Positions 33,581-42,511 of a stretch of DNA of 64,000 nucleotides are shown here, one piece after another. Positions within the stretch are counted from its first letter, which is position 1, and the number at the start of each line of letters is the position of its first letter. Source of the DNA: Streptomyces aureus. Its GTDB lineage: Bacteria > Actinomycetota > Actinomycetes > Streptomycetales > Streptomycetaceae. Both the position numbers and the translations under genes were made by a program. Location: contig NZ_JNZD01000002.1 of the NCBI RefSeq assembly GCF_000725495.1, positions 310,001-374,000 on the forward strand. The letters run 5' to 3'. The notes under the pieces were generated by a model. That model ran no database searches. It was given only the letters and a program-made list of their open reading frames with translations, and was not told the DNA's origin.

Positions 33581-34567
33581 TCAACTGGCGCAGCGTAGGA
33601 CCGGAACGCAGGGGTTCAGCGACAAGTGGCCGGCGCTCTCCCAGGCGAGGAGCCAACACGCTTCAAACTGCGGTGGTGTCCTTTGGGGCTCCATGCAGGG
33701 GTGTTCACCTGGGTTCATGGGTCCCTTGATGGGGACGGAATCGCCCACCGCGCCGTTGTCGACGCGTCCCCGGACCGAACCGCAAGCCGCGCTATAGCGC
33801 AGCTCGATGTGCATCCCGCGCAGCCAGGTCTCGCGCGCGGTTGTGGCGTCCCACTGGCAGTCCCTGGACTGGGGGTCGCGGCGCAGGCAGGTGTCCTCGT
33901 GGCAGCCAGGGCGGGGGTTCTGTGGCGACGGCCCGGACTTTCGGGCGAGGTTCGCGGCGCTGGACGCGGACGAACCGCCGTCCGGCTGCGGCGCATGCGA
34001 TGCGGCGGCCACACTGTGGGCCAATGCCGGTGTCGATGGCGACCAGTTGATCAGCCGGCCGATGAGCGCACCGGTGCCGATCAGTTCGGCCCGGCGGGCG
34101 TGGGCGCTCCGGCCCCCTTCTCTCCGCTCTCAGGAAGGAGACAGCCGCCATCGGCCGGAGGGTCCGGAGGGGCGATCTGGTGGGCTCTCCGGTGGTGTCA
34201 ACTCGCCCTCCGCACCCACCTGGACAGGGGCCGGGCGCTTGGGTCCGCGGCCGGATCGGGGGCGGGATTCAGGCCGGGATCCGGACCCAGATCCCCGCCC
34301 GGGTCCATCGCCTCGGTAGCTCTTTCCAGCAGGTCGAACATGGACTCCGTAGGTGCCCCCCATGGCAGCGGCGAACTCCCCTACGGCGACCGTCGTCGGC
34401 AGTTGCTTGCCGTTGAGGAAGCGTTCCCACGACGAGCGGCTGTCGTGCGTCTGGGCCGCAAGCCGCCCGTAGCCGAGCCCCGTTCTCTCCTTCAGTCGCC
34501 GCATCTCGCTCGCGAGCAGCTCTCTGCCCGACGGCTCGTCGCCGCCGACCCCCTGACTACCGTTCAC
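33581..34567 (-). pseudogene. Broken XRE regulator with DUF2690 domain
   Basis: The N-terminal frame from the GTG at 34567 has an XRE helix-turn-helix (GRELLASEMRRLKERTGLGY, GRLAAQTHDSRSSWERFLNG). At a run of six C at 34356-34361 the frame is lost. With one base fewer it would read MGAPTESMFDLLERATEAM, the usual continuation. The C-terminal 33581-34024 frame carries a DUF2690 domain (CHEDTCLRRDPQSRDCQWDA, LRGMHIELRYSAACGS), the normal partner of such an HTH in Streptomyces. A stop at 34130-34132 and loss of the membrane segment add further damage. The intact architecture would be HTH, membrane helix, extracytoplasmic DUF2690. Confidence 0.7.
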
Positions 34568-34689
34568 TTGGTGTCCCCCTTGGACACATGGCTCACGCAC
34601 GGCCAGTGGATCGGGGAGATTCCTCCTCAGCCCTGGGCGGGCCCGGATGCCCGGACCCGCCCAGCCCGGCCGTTCAGGGCATCAGCGGG

Positions 34690-35202
34690 TCATCCCCACA
34701 GCAGGAGTTCGTTCGGGTCGGTGTTGCAGTCGTAGAGGCGGGCGTAGTAGCCGGGGGCCGATCCGCCCCAGAAGTTCAGGCAGTTGTGCCAGGCGCTCTT
34801 GGGCTGGATGGTGACCCACCTGCCGTCGTCGTAGACGAAGTTGAACAGTCTGTCGTCGGTGGTGCCGCAGGCGTAGAGACGGATGTAGTTGCCCTTGCGG
34901 TCGCCGCCCTCCCAGTTGTTGAGGCAAAGGCTCGGGTTCTTGGCGCTCTGGACCTGGAAATAGTGAGAGCCGACGTCCAGGAGGTTCCACCGCTGGGAGG
35001 CGATCTCCCGGCAGTCCTGCTGCGCCACGTACGCGCCGCTGACGGCGTTCCCCTCCACGACCTCCATGCACTCGCCGTCGGCGGCGATGATGGGGACGTC
35101 GTACCGGTTGGCGGCCTGGGCGGGAGCGGCGCCGATCGCGAGGGCGAGGGCGGGTGCCGCGAGAAGGGCGGCGATCCGGGCTGTCGTGCGCTGGATGCTC
35201 AA
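34690..35202 (-). CDS. Secreted ricin-type beta-trefoil protein
   Basis: The 170-residue product has a signal peptide (ARIAALLAAPALALAIGAAP, cleaved after AQA) and a mature beta-trefoil of about 140 residues. Repeated units show C...V.G..V....C....SQRW in DGECMEVVEGNAVSGAYVAQ, then LCLNNWEGGDRKGNYIRLYA and CLNFWGGSAPGYYARLYDCN. These are ricin-B-like lobes that may bind sugars. The TTG at 35202 has GAGGGAA upstream. It lies 61 bases after the AMIN-like gene and may be its operon partner. Confidence 0.78.
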   Translation of the reverse strand: MSIQRTTARIAALLAAPALALAIGAAPAQAANRYDVPIIAADGECMEVVEGNAVSGAYVAQQDCREIASQRWNLLDVGSHYFQVQSAKNPSLCLNNWEGGDRKGNYIRLYACGTTDDRLFNFVYDDGRWVTIQPKSAWHNCLNFWGGSAPGYYARLYDCNTDPNELLLWG

Positions 35203-35263
35203 GGTGATTCCCTCTTGGATGTACGGCTTGGACTTATGGATGTCTCTGGTTTCGTGCGCGGTG

Positions 35264-35782
35264 TCAGTGATGGACGTCGACCACCACACGGTTGGGGCTG
35301 GTCAGCGTGAAGACCCGGTAGCTGCGGTAGTCGTCCAGGGCCAGACCGAAGCCGTACTCCCCCTCGTAGCCGCCCGTGAGCGCGTAGCCCTTGAGGGAGG
35401 GGTGGTTCACGGTCTGCGGCGAAGGTCCGCCGAAGGTCCACGTGCCGTCGGTCGCGGTGTTGTTGACCCCGGTGAACCGGAGGGCCAGATAGTGCTTGGC
35501 CGTGAGGGCGATCGGGTGGCCCTCGTCCCCGCTCTCGTACCAGAGGCCGGTGTCGTTCGTCGTCGCGGTCCAGGTCGGCAGCGAGGACCCGCCCAGGTCG
35601 ACGACGAGCCGGTCGAAGTCGGTGTGGCCGCCGGTGCGGACGTCCAGGAAGCAGGCGCTCGCGCACACCGGTGAGGTCGTCGCGGCGGAGGCCGGCGCCG
35701 GCGTCCCGAGAAGGAGCGTGCCGGCGAGGACCGCGAGTGCGGCCGGAATCCGGCCGTACGTGAGGCGTCCGCTGAGGCGCAT
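35264..35782 (-). CDS. Secreted AMIN-like domain protein
   Basis: The 172-residue protein has a signal peptide (IPAALAVLAGTLLLGTPAPA, with ASA before the cleavage). The mature part carries DVRTGGHTDFDRLVVDLGG and later YEGEYGFGLALDDYRSYRVF and LTSPNRVVVDVHH. This is the pattern of AMIN-like proteins (DFDRLVVDL...G and a final RVVVDV), a fold linked to cell-wall targeting. Two Cys residues near the mature N terminus (CASAC) might form a disulphide. It is secreted and monomodular. Confidence 0.8.
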   Translation of the reverse strand: MRLSGRLTYGRIPAALAVLAGTLLLGTPAPASAATTSPVCASACFLDVRTGGHTDFDRLVVDLGGSSLPTWTATTNDTGLWYESGDEGHPIALTAKHYLALRFTGVNNTATDGTWTFGGPSPQTVNHPSLKGYALTGGYEGEYGFGLALDDYRSYRVFTLTSPNRVVVDVHH

Positions 35783-35934
35783 CGCGTGGTGGTCCCTTCA
35801 TCGGGCGGGGTGGGCAGGAGAGGGAAGCGACGTGCCGTGCTCCGGCAGGGCTTCGAGAGCCGCTTCGAGCACTGCTTCACATCGGACGGCCGAAGTGACC
35901 ATAAGGCGGTCGCCCGGCCGTCCCCCTACTCCTG

Positions 35935-36023
35935 CCGTCCCGACCCTGTCTCGCCACCGTCCCAGAAACGTCCCACGTGGGGCGGGACAAGTCTGGGACG
36001 GTGGCGAGACAGGGTCGGGACGG
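35935..36023. repeat. Perfect 32-bp inverted repeat with 25-base loop
   Basis: The left arm at 35935-35966 is the exact complement of the right arm at 35992-36023. Key parts are CCGTCCCGACCCTGTCTCG and CGAGACAGGGTCGGGACGG. It sits between divergent genes (AMIN-like and PhoX), so it is not an ordinary terminator. It may be a MITE-like relic, a structured leader or a regulator site. Confidence 0.9.
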
Positions 36024-36247
36024 CCAGGAAGCCGGGAAGCCCCCGCAACTGCTCTAGTGTTCGAGACCGCGGCCCCCTGCTGCCGGTCAACAGGGCTGCC
36101 CGCGCGTGGCGTTGGCGACGCGGCGCACCCGCGTGCGCGACGCCGCACCGGACGCGTCCAGTGCAGGACGCGCGCTCCCTCTCATTGCTGATCCCCTTCA
36201 TTGCTGATCCCTGGCCTCAGCGGGCCACTCTCCGTTTGGTGGCGAAC

Positions 36248-38206
36248 ATGTCAGATCAACGACTTCCGTCCGACGCGGTCGATGAGGCCGACGAGGTTGC
36301 GGTGGCCTCCTTGTCGCGTCGCCAGGCCGTGGTCGGCGGCACCGTGGCCCTCGCCGCCTTTCTCGGGCTCTCCACGACGACGGCGTCCGCCTCCGCAGCC
36401 ACGGCCACTGCCACGGCCGCACGGTCCGGTCAGCCGCGGGAAGAGGCGGGTTCACTCGGGTTCACGGCGGTTCCCGTGAGCACGGCGGACACCGTCTCCG
36501 TACCGCCCGGGTACACGGTGCAGACCCTCGCCCCGTGGGGGCAGCCCCTGCACGGGCACCACCCGGACCGGCGCCCCCGCAGCGGCGACACCGCCGCCGA
36601 GCAGGCCCGGCAGATCGGCACGCACCACAGCGGCCTGCACTTCTTTCCGTACGACGACGGCCCTCGCGGCAACCGGCGCGGAACGCTCGTCATCGGGCAC
36701 GAGTACACGGACGCCGCGCTGCTGTATCCCGACGGCGGCGCGGAGATGACGAAGGAGAAGGTCGCCAAGGCGCTGGCGGCACAGGGCCTGAGCGTGCTGG
36801 AGGTGCACGAGAACGGCGACACCTGGACCGTCGTCGACTCCCCGCGCACCACCCGTGTCACGGGCAGCACGCCGGTGGCCTTCTCGGGCCCCGTGCGGGA
36901 CGGCCACCCGGCACTGCACACGCACTCGTCCCCCGCGGGCACGCTGGGCAACAGCGCGTACGGAGTCACCCCTTGGGGGACCTACCTCAGCTGCGAGAAG
37001 AACGTCGCCGCCTACTTCGGCACCACGGACTCCCGCTGGCGCGCCACCAGGGCGCAAAAGCGCTACGGCCTCAGCGCGTCCGGCCGCGGCCACCGCTGGC
37101 ACCAGGCCGACCCGCGCTTCGACCTCGCGGTCAACGGCAACGAGCCCAACCGGTACGGCTGGGTCGTGGAGATCGACCCGCACGCGCCCCACGCCACTCC
37201 GGTCAAGCGCACCGCTCTGGGCCGGTTCCAGCATGTCGGAGCGACCGTGACCGAGGACGCCGACGGCCGTCTCGTCGTCTACAGCGGCGACGACGAGAAC
37301 GGTGGCTTCCTCTACAAGTTCGTGAGTTCGGACTCCTGGCAGCACCTGCGCGCCCAGGGGCACAGCCCGCTGGATCACGGCACGCTGTACGTCGGCCGGT
37401 TCGAGGACGACGGCTCCGGACGCTGGCTGCCGCTGTCGTACGGCACCGGTCCGCTCATCGGGGACAACGGCTGGCGCGATCAGGCGGACGTGGTGCTGCG
37501 TGCCCGGCAGGCGGCGGACGCGCTCGGCGCCACACCGCTGGACCGGCCCCAGCAGACCGCGGTCCGCCCCGAAGACGGCACGGTCTTCTGCGCGCTGGCG
37601 AACAGCCCCGGCCGGGGCCACTGCGGCTCCGGCCCGAACGCCCACCGCCCCGCGGTCAGCCCCCGCGCCACCAACCCGTACGGGCACATCATCCGCTGGC
37701 GGGAGGCGGAGAACCCGGGCGAGGGCGAGGCGCCCGCGTTCCACTGGGACGTCTTCGTCCTCGCCGGCGACCCGGCACACGACGAGGCGGTCTCCCTCGA
37801 CACCGACAGCATGTTCGGCTCGCCGAAGGGTCTGTCGTTCGACGCCGAGGGACGGTTGTGGATCGGGACCGGCATCTCGGCCCACCACCAGCACCGGTCG
37901 GCCACCGGCCACGGAAACCTCGGCAACAACGCGCTGCTGGCCGCGGACCCGAGCACCGGCGAGATCCGCCGCTTCCTGACCGGACCGCGCGGCGCCGAGA
38001 TCACCGGGGTCGGCACCACACCCGACGGCAGAACCATGTTCGTCAACGTCCAGCACCCGGGAGAGCGCACACCCACGTGGGGCGCACCCGGACAGGACGA
38101 CCCCCGGGCGGTGAGCAACTGGCCCGATCGCGATCCGGCCGCGGTGCCGCGTTCCGCCGTGCTTGTGGTGCGACGCGCCGACGGGGGCGTGATCGGGGCC
38201 GTGTGA
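36248..38206 (+). CDS. PhoX-family phosphatase, Tat-exported
   Basis: The 652-residue protein begins with an acidic head and a twin-arginine signal, SLSRRQAVVGGTVALAAFLG. PhoX enzymes are Ca/Fe-dependent alkaline phosphatases with a beta-propeller fold. The family marks are GVTPWGTYLSCEKNVAAYFG (with the conserved Cys), NRYGWVVEIDPHAP, VYSGDDENGGFLYKFVS, NPYGHIIRWREAE, and the late SPKGLSFDAEGRLWIGTG. The ATG at 36248 has a weak GGTGG upstream. Expression is expected under phosphate limitation by PhoP, but I did not find a clear PHO box. Release from the cell is likely. Confidence 0.93.
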   Translation: MSDQRLPSDAVDEADEVAVASLSRRQAVVGGTVALAAFLGLSTTTASASAATATATAARSGQPREEAGSLGFTAVPVSTADTVSVPPGYTVQTLAPWGQPLHGHHPDRRPRSGDTAAEQARQIGTHHSGLHFFPYDDGPRGNRRGTLVIGHEYTDAALLYPDGGAEMTKEKVAKALAAQGLSVLEVHENGDTWTVVDSPRTTRVTGSTPVAFSGPVRDGHPALHTHSSPAGTLGNSAYGVTPWGTYLSCEKNVAAYFGTTDSRWRATRAQKRYGLSASGRGHRWHQADPRFDLAVNGNEPNRYGWVVEIDPHAPHATPVKRTALGRFQHVGATVTEDADGRLVVYSGDDENGGFLYKFVSSDSWQHLRAQGHSPLDHGTLYVGRFEDDGSGRWLPLSYGTGPLIGDNGWRDQADVVLRARQAADALGATPLDRPQQTAVRPEDGTVFCALANSPGRGHCGSGPNAHRPAVSPRATNPYGHIIRWREAENPGEGEAPAFHWDVFVLAGDPAHDEAVSLDTDSMFGSPKGLSFDAEGRLWIGTGISAHHQHRSATGHGNLGNNALLAADPSTGEIRRFLTGPRGAEITGVGTTPDGRTMFVNVQHPGERTPTWGAPGQDDPRAVSNWPDRDPAAVPRSAVLVVRRADGGVIGAV

Positions 38207-38285
38207 CGGGTCCACCGACCACGGGCCGACGGCCACCACGCGTCCTGCCGGCAAGCTCAGCAGCAAGAATTCAGGGAGAACCCAG

Positions 38286-40139
38286 ATGGTCACCATCATC
38301 TCGCGCAGTGAGTGGGGCGCTCAGCCGCCCAAGAAGATCGATGTGGAAAGCTTCAGCCCATGGCTCGGCGGCATCGTCGTGCACCACGAGGGGGCTGGGA
38401 ACTTCGCCGTCGATTCCCACGACAAGTGTGCCGGCCTGGTGAGGAAGGTCCAGGACGACGCGATGCACTACGACATCATCGGCGACGTCCTGGTGGAGGC
38501 CCATCAGAAGGAACCCGAGTACGACGACATCCCCTACAGCTTCCTCATCTGCAAGCACGGCAGCATCTACGAGGGGCGCGGCCTGGGCCGGCGGTCCGCC
38601 GCGAACAGCAAGGAGATGCCCGGCGCCAACAGCGACTACTACGCCGTGATGGGCATGATCGGCGCCGACGACCCGGTGACCCCGGCGATGGCCGCGGCCT
38701 TCAGGGACCTGTGCGGCTTCCTGCAGAACGAGTGGAACGCGGGCTTCAGGATCGTGGGGCACCGGGACGTCCGACTGAAGACGCACACCGACTGCCCCGG
38801 TAACCTCTATCCCTACGTTCAGCGCGGCGACTTCGTCGTGCCCGGCGGGGGCACCGGCGCCGGTCCCGACGCCGACATGCTGTACCTCTACCCGCGCAGT
38901 GCGTGGGGTGCGCGTCCGCCGAAGGACGTCACCTCGGTGGACCTGAGCTCCCGTATCGGATTCACCGTCCACTACTCGGACGGACCCACCTCGCAGACGC
39001 CCCGTCAGATCCAGAACTACCACATGGATTCCAACGGTTGGTCCGACATCGGCTACAACTTCCTGGTCGACACCAGCGGCCGCATCTTCGAGGGCCGGGG
39101 CTGGTACGTGCAGGGTGCGCACGCCTACGGGGCCAACACCACACACATCGGCGTCTGCTTCATCGGGGAGAACGGCGACGCCACGGAGGTCGCGCTCCAG
39201 GCCATCCGCAGCCTCTACGAGATGGCGGTCGACAAGACCGGCCGAACCCTCGCCAAGACCTACCACGGCGGACTCCCCGGCAATTCCACCAACTGTCCCG
39301 GAGGGCATCTGCAGGCCTGGGTGGAGGGCGGCATGGTGGCGGGGATCCGCCCCATCGACTACGCGACCGGAACGTACACCGGCTCCGGCTCCGACTCCAG
39401 CGGCACCAGTGGGGGCGGTATGACGCAGGTCCGTTCGGTGGCGGCGCAACAGCAGGCGGTCAACGGCCTGGGCTACAGCCCGGCGCTGGTCACCGACGGT
39501 ATCTGGGGCCCGTTGACGGACGCGGGTGTGCGGTGGCTGCAGGGCAAGGTCGGGACGGGCGCGGACGGTCTGTGGGGTCCGGGGACCGAGGCCGCGTACA
39601 AGGCCTATGCGGGCGGGGGTTCCGGTGGCGGGGGCGGCGGTATGACGTCGGTCCGCTCCGTGAAGTACCAGCAGTGGGCGGTCAACGGCCTGGGCTACAG
39701 CCCGGCGCTGAACGAAGACGGTGCCTGGGGGCCACTGACGGCCACGGGTGTGCGCTGGCTGCAGGGCAAGGTGGGTGTCAGCGCCGACGCGATGTGGGGC
39801 CCGGCGACGGAGGCGGCGTACTTCGCGTACATCGACGACGGTGCCGGCCTGGTCGTGGACGGCGACTTCGGGCCCGCGACCATTCGGGCGACACAGCACG
39901 CGATCGGCGTCACCGTGGACGGCCAGTGGGGGCCGGACTCCAAGCGGGCGCTCCAGCACCACCTGAACGTCTGGTCCAACGCCGGGCTCACCGAGGACGG
40001 CGCCACCGGACCCGCGACGTACAAGGCCCTGCAGACGTTTCTGAACGCGATGGCCGGGGCGGGCCTGACCGTGGACGGGATCTGGGGTCCCGCCACCGTC
40101 AAGGCGCTGCAGACCGCCCTGAACCAGGGGAGGTTCTAG
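38286..40139 (+). CDS. Double PGRP/amidase protein with eight peptidoglycan-binding repeats
   Basis: The 617-residue protein has two N-acetylmuramoyl-L-alanine amidase (PGRP-type) domains. Domain 1 is at about 1-185, with VVHHEG, YSFLICKHGSIYEGRG, GHRDV and DCPG. Domain 2 is at about 200-360, with TVHYSDG, YNFLVDTSGRIFEGRG, TYHGGLPGNSTNCPG. Both retain the His/Cys zinc ligands. After Gly-Ser linkers, eight units of the DG.WGP.T..A type run from 395 to 617. There is no N-terminal signal peptide (MVTIISRSEWGAQPPKK). Such architecture recalls phage endolysins. An AGGGAG lies eight bases before the ATG. Confidence 0.93.
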   Translation: MVTIISRSEWGAQPPKKIDVESFSPWLGGIVVHHEGAGNFAVDSHDKCAGLVRKVQDDAMHYDIIGDVLVEAHQKEPEYDDIPYSFLICKHGSIYEGRGLGRRSAANSKEMPGANSDYYAVMGMIGADDPVTPAMAAAFRDLCGFLQNEWNAGFRIVGHRDVRLKTHTDCPGNLYPYVQRGDFVVPGGGTGAGPDADMLYLYPRSAWGARPPKDVTSVDLSSRIGFTVHYSDGPTSQTPRQIQNYHMDSNGWSDIGYNFLVDTSGRIFEGRGWYVQGAHAYGANTTHIGVCFIGENGDATEVALQAIRSLYEMAVDKTGRTLAKTYHGGLPGNSTNCPGGHLQAWVEGGMVAGIRPIDYATGTYTGSGSDSSGTSGGGMTQVRSVAAQQQAVNGLGYSPALVTDGIWGPLTDAGVRWLQGKVGTGADGLWGPGTEAAYKAYAGGGSGGGGGGMTSVRSVKYQQWAVNGLGYSPALNEDGAWGPLTATGVRWLQGKVGVSADAMWGPATEAAYFAYIDDGAGLVVDGDFGPATIRATQHAIGVTVDGQWGPDSKRALQHHLNVWSNAGLTEDGATGPATYKALQTFLNAMAGAGLTVDGIWGPATVKALQTALNQGRF

Positions 40140-40244
40140 GACTCGTCCGGCAGGCCCCGACGGATTGGACATCTCGGTGCGATGTGCCGGGCCGTCGCCG
40201 GTCACGCCCATGACGGCCCGGAAGCGGCCCAAGCCGCCTGACAC

Positions 40245-40281
40245 GGCCCCTCACCTGCGGGAAACACACTGGTGAGGGGCC
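40245..40281 (+). terminator. Hairpin terminator after the amidase gene
   Basis: GGCCCCTCACC (40245-40255) pairs perfectly with GGTGAGGGGCC (40271-40281), 105 bases past the stop codon. Confidence 0.7.
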
Positions 40282-40566
40282 GATTCATGCCCTCGTTCGG
40301 CAGGTAACACCCCATGTCGCCTGACGGCCGGCCCTCGAGGAAGACCCGTTTGGTGGGGCTGTGACCTGGGGTTCCGCCGCCGACGTCTGTGGCTCGCTTG
40401 TCGTTGTCGGTTGCCGTCGGTCGTCCTCGGCGACCCTCGGACCGCCCAGCCCTGGCGCACGCGACCGACGGCGGCACCACAGCTACAAGGCCGGCCTCGT
40501 GCCCCACTTCCTGCACGGTCGATGAGAGCCAGCAGTCTCCCGCTGTCCAGGAGAGGTGCCAATGAA

Positions 40567-40893
40567 TCACAAGGTGCGGGCCGCCGTTTTGTGGTTCGCC
40601 AAGCCTGGGGATCCGCACCGGGCCGGGCGCTCCAGGGCTTCCCCCAGCTCGCTCTGGACTCCCTCCGGGATCTCACCCGATCGCCCCCACAGCAGGACGA
40701 GTTCGGCGACTTACCGCAGCTTGAGGTTGGTGTGCTGCGTGTCCTCCCACAGGACAGTCCGGCCTTCCTCCGGGATGACCTGGGCCATGGCCACGATCAT
40801 CCCGATCGCCTGGTCCACCACCGCATGCGACGTCACCGCTTCCTTCAGCTGGCGAGCCTCCTCTGCCGGGTCGGCGATCCGATCCGCAAAAGG
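40567..40893 (-). pseudogene. ANTAR-domain regulator remnant with internal stop
   Basis: The minus-strand frame reads EARQLKEAVTSHAVVDQAIG, MIVAMAQVIPEEGRTVLWED, TQHTNLKLR, then a TAA at 40711-40713, then VAELVLLWGRSGEIPEGVQS. That is an ANTAR RNA-binding domain (AVIDQAIG....L...E....L......N.KLR.VAE) interrupted where the family normally has a His. The N-terminal sensor (usually GAF) is missing, and the frame ends at the TGA 40567-40569. ANTAR proteins act as transcription antiterminators. Confidence 0.75.
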
Positions 40894-40928
40894 GACTAGT
40901 GTGCGTGCTCACCGTCGACAGGAGGGCT

Positions 40929-41606
40929 GTGAAAGCGCGCGTGTACTGGTCAGGAGTTCGGGAGCGCGTGATCGCAGTGGAGGAGGCCGAGCGTCGAGCC
41001 CGTGGCCTTGGGCCGTCTCGATACCCGACGTTCGAACCCGTCCTGACCCTCGCGGAGATCGCCGAGGTGGAAGCACAGTTCGGTGTCGCGCTCCCCGAGG
41101 AGTACCGCACGTTTCTGGCGGAGGTCGGAGCCGGCGGCCCCGGACCGGCACTTGAGCTCACATCGTTGCGCCGAATCGACGCGAAGTGGGCATGGATCTG
41201 GGACAACGACGAGGACCATCCCCATCTGCTGGACCCCAGTGGGCCGTTCGTCGAGACGGAAGACTGGGCCGACCAGCAGATGGCAACCCTTCGTGCCTCC
41301 GGGTACGCACCCACCACCCGTGACGAGGACGACGACTATCTGGGCGACTACCGCAAGGTCTTCGGCGACGTCGGCGAAGATGCCTGGTTCCTGGAACGAG
41401 TGCGGGGCGCTATCCCCATCAGCGACAACGGATGCGGGATGACCGGCTGGCTCATCGTCGTCGGCCCGCACCGCGGGGAACTCCGCGACCGCGACTGCGC
41501 GTACAACCCGCCCTTCGAGCCGTACGTCGATGCGAACGGAGACCGCCACACCTTCCGTAGCTGGTACATCGAGTGGCTTGAGCAACGCGAGAGGGCAGCT
41601 CGATGA
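40929..41606 (+). CDS. SMI1/KNR4 (SUKH) family protein
   Basis: The 225-residue protein begins VKARVYWSGVRERVIAVEEA. It has the SUKH signature LTLAEIAEVEAQFGVALPEE, YRTFLAEVGAGGPGPALEL and, in the second half, GAIPISDNGCGMTGWLIVVG. SUKH proteins are commonly immunity proteins against polymorphic toxins of the nuclease or deaminase kind. Here no toxin is adjacent, so it is an orphan. The GTG at 40929 has AGGAGG just upstream; the frame opens at 40899. Confidence 0.88.
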   Translation: MKARVYWSGVRERVIAVEEAERRARGLGPSRYPTFEPVLTLAEIAEVEAQFGVALPEEYRTFLAEVGAGGPGPALELTSLRRIDAKWAWIWDNDEDHPHLLDPSGPFVETEDWADQQMATLRASGYAPTTRDEDDDYLGDYRKVFGDVGEDAWFLERVRGAIPISDNGCGMTGWLIVVGPHRGELRDRDCAYNPPFEPYVDANGDRHTFRSWYIEWLEQRERAAR

Positions 41607-41744
41607 TCAATGCCCGGTGTCTCTGCACCAGAGCTCTCCGCTACTGCGTAGGGCGTCTCGGTCTATGTACCTAAGCAAGGCAGGCCCGACCGCACTGACG
41701 GGCCCCTCGGCCAACAGCTGACGACAGGCCTCACCGACGCAGAT

Positions 41745-42046
41745 TGTGTTTTGCCGATCAGCGTGGACAGGCCAAAGTCCGTGCCCAGACCGGCCGGCGT
41801 GGGGCCGGCCAGATTCTCCTTGCCGCCCAGCTCTTTCAGCACGCGCACGAAGGTCCCCTTGCACTAACGGGACCGACGACCAGGAGAATTTTATGCCGAT
41901 CGGTCCGCCCGGACCGGATGTACCCGAACCACTCCTGCAGTGCTGCGACGGCGTCCGGATCGTCGGGCCAGATCTGCCCGAGAAACCCGAGCCAGGTGGG
42001 TGAGCTCGCGGCGGGGTCGCAGGCGAACGGCGTGGAGACGGTTTGA
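41745..42046 (-). pseudogene. Fragment of a P4-type phage/plasmid primase-helicase, frameshifted in Walker A
   Basis: The minus strand reads WLGFLGQIWPDDPDAVAALQ, EWFGYIRSGRTDRHKILLVV and GPVSA. This is the lead-in to the Walker A motif of P4-family primase/helicase proteins. A one-base loss then shifts frame, and the second frame gives VRVLKELGGKENLAGPTPAG and LGTDFGLSTLIGKTQ. Joined, the motif would be GPVS-GKGTFVRVL. Neither the primase domain nor the rest of the helicase domain follows. It is a relic of an integrated plasmid or prophage. Confidence 0.7.
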
Positions 42047-42145
42047 GGGGGTGGCGGCGGAATGCGGGCAGGTGTGGACGTAGGGTGCGGGGGCTGTAAA
42101 GATCACGCGGGCGTCCGCCCTGGATGCGGAACTCGGAGAGGACCC

Positions 42146-42454
42146 ATGGCCATCTACCTCGCAGCACTCTTTGCCCTGTGTGCCCTGGTGGCCGCCGTCG
42201 GTGGCATCGCAGCGATCGCTTTTGGCTGGGTGCTCCCCAACATCCGGCCGGGTGTGAAATACAAGCGCGCATACGGCGTGGGAGCGTTGGTGTGCGCCGT
42301 CGGCATGTCCTTGATTGCGGCTGGCTCGATCTCTTCCAGCGATCTGATGCATCAGGCGGAACGAACAGTCGGCGTCCTATTCCTGGCTCTCAGCATCGGG
42401 CTGATCCGGGCGAGCAAGCGTCCCGCGGGCACGGACCTGGGAGCCCGGGGTTAG
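42146..42454 (+). CDS. Small three-helix membrane protein
   Basis: The 102-residue protein begins MAIYLAALFALCALVAAVGG, continues as helix 1 and has two more hydrophobic stretches (VGALVCAVGMSLIAAGSI and VGVLFLALSIGLIRA). GGAGAGG lies just before the ATG. The short loops and a basic linker (RPGVKYKRAYG) suggest a compact bundle. No family is recognised. It precedes an unrelated hypothetical gene by 57 bases. Confidence 0.7.
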   Translation: MAIYLAALFALCALVAAVGGIAAIAFGWVLPNIRPGVKYKRAYGVGALVCAVGMSLIAAGSISSSDLMHQAERTVGVLFLALSIGLIRASKRPAGTDLGARG

Positions 42455-42511
42455 CGGCGCGGGCAGGATCGTGCTGAGAGCCTCCATCTTGTCCGTGCCA
42501 GGTGCGCTGGG

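Noticed and set aside
33439..33729. Plus-strand frame with LGLGHNVANAAEFLDRAGL.
   Set aside because: It looks protein-like, but it lacks a start, a clear family and a plausible end, so I list it only as a scrap inside the spacer.
36190..36248. Possible PHO box before the PhoX gene.
   Set aside because: No pair of GTTCACC-type 11-base direct repeats could be found by eye.
36452..38299. A 615-codon minus-strand frame opposite PhoX.
   Set aside because: The PhoX frame has family motifs and a Tat signal; the opposing frame is composition-driven.
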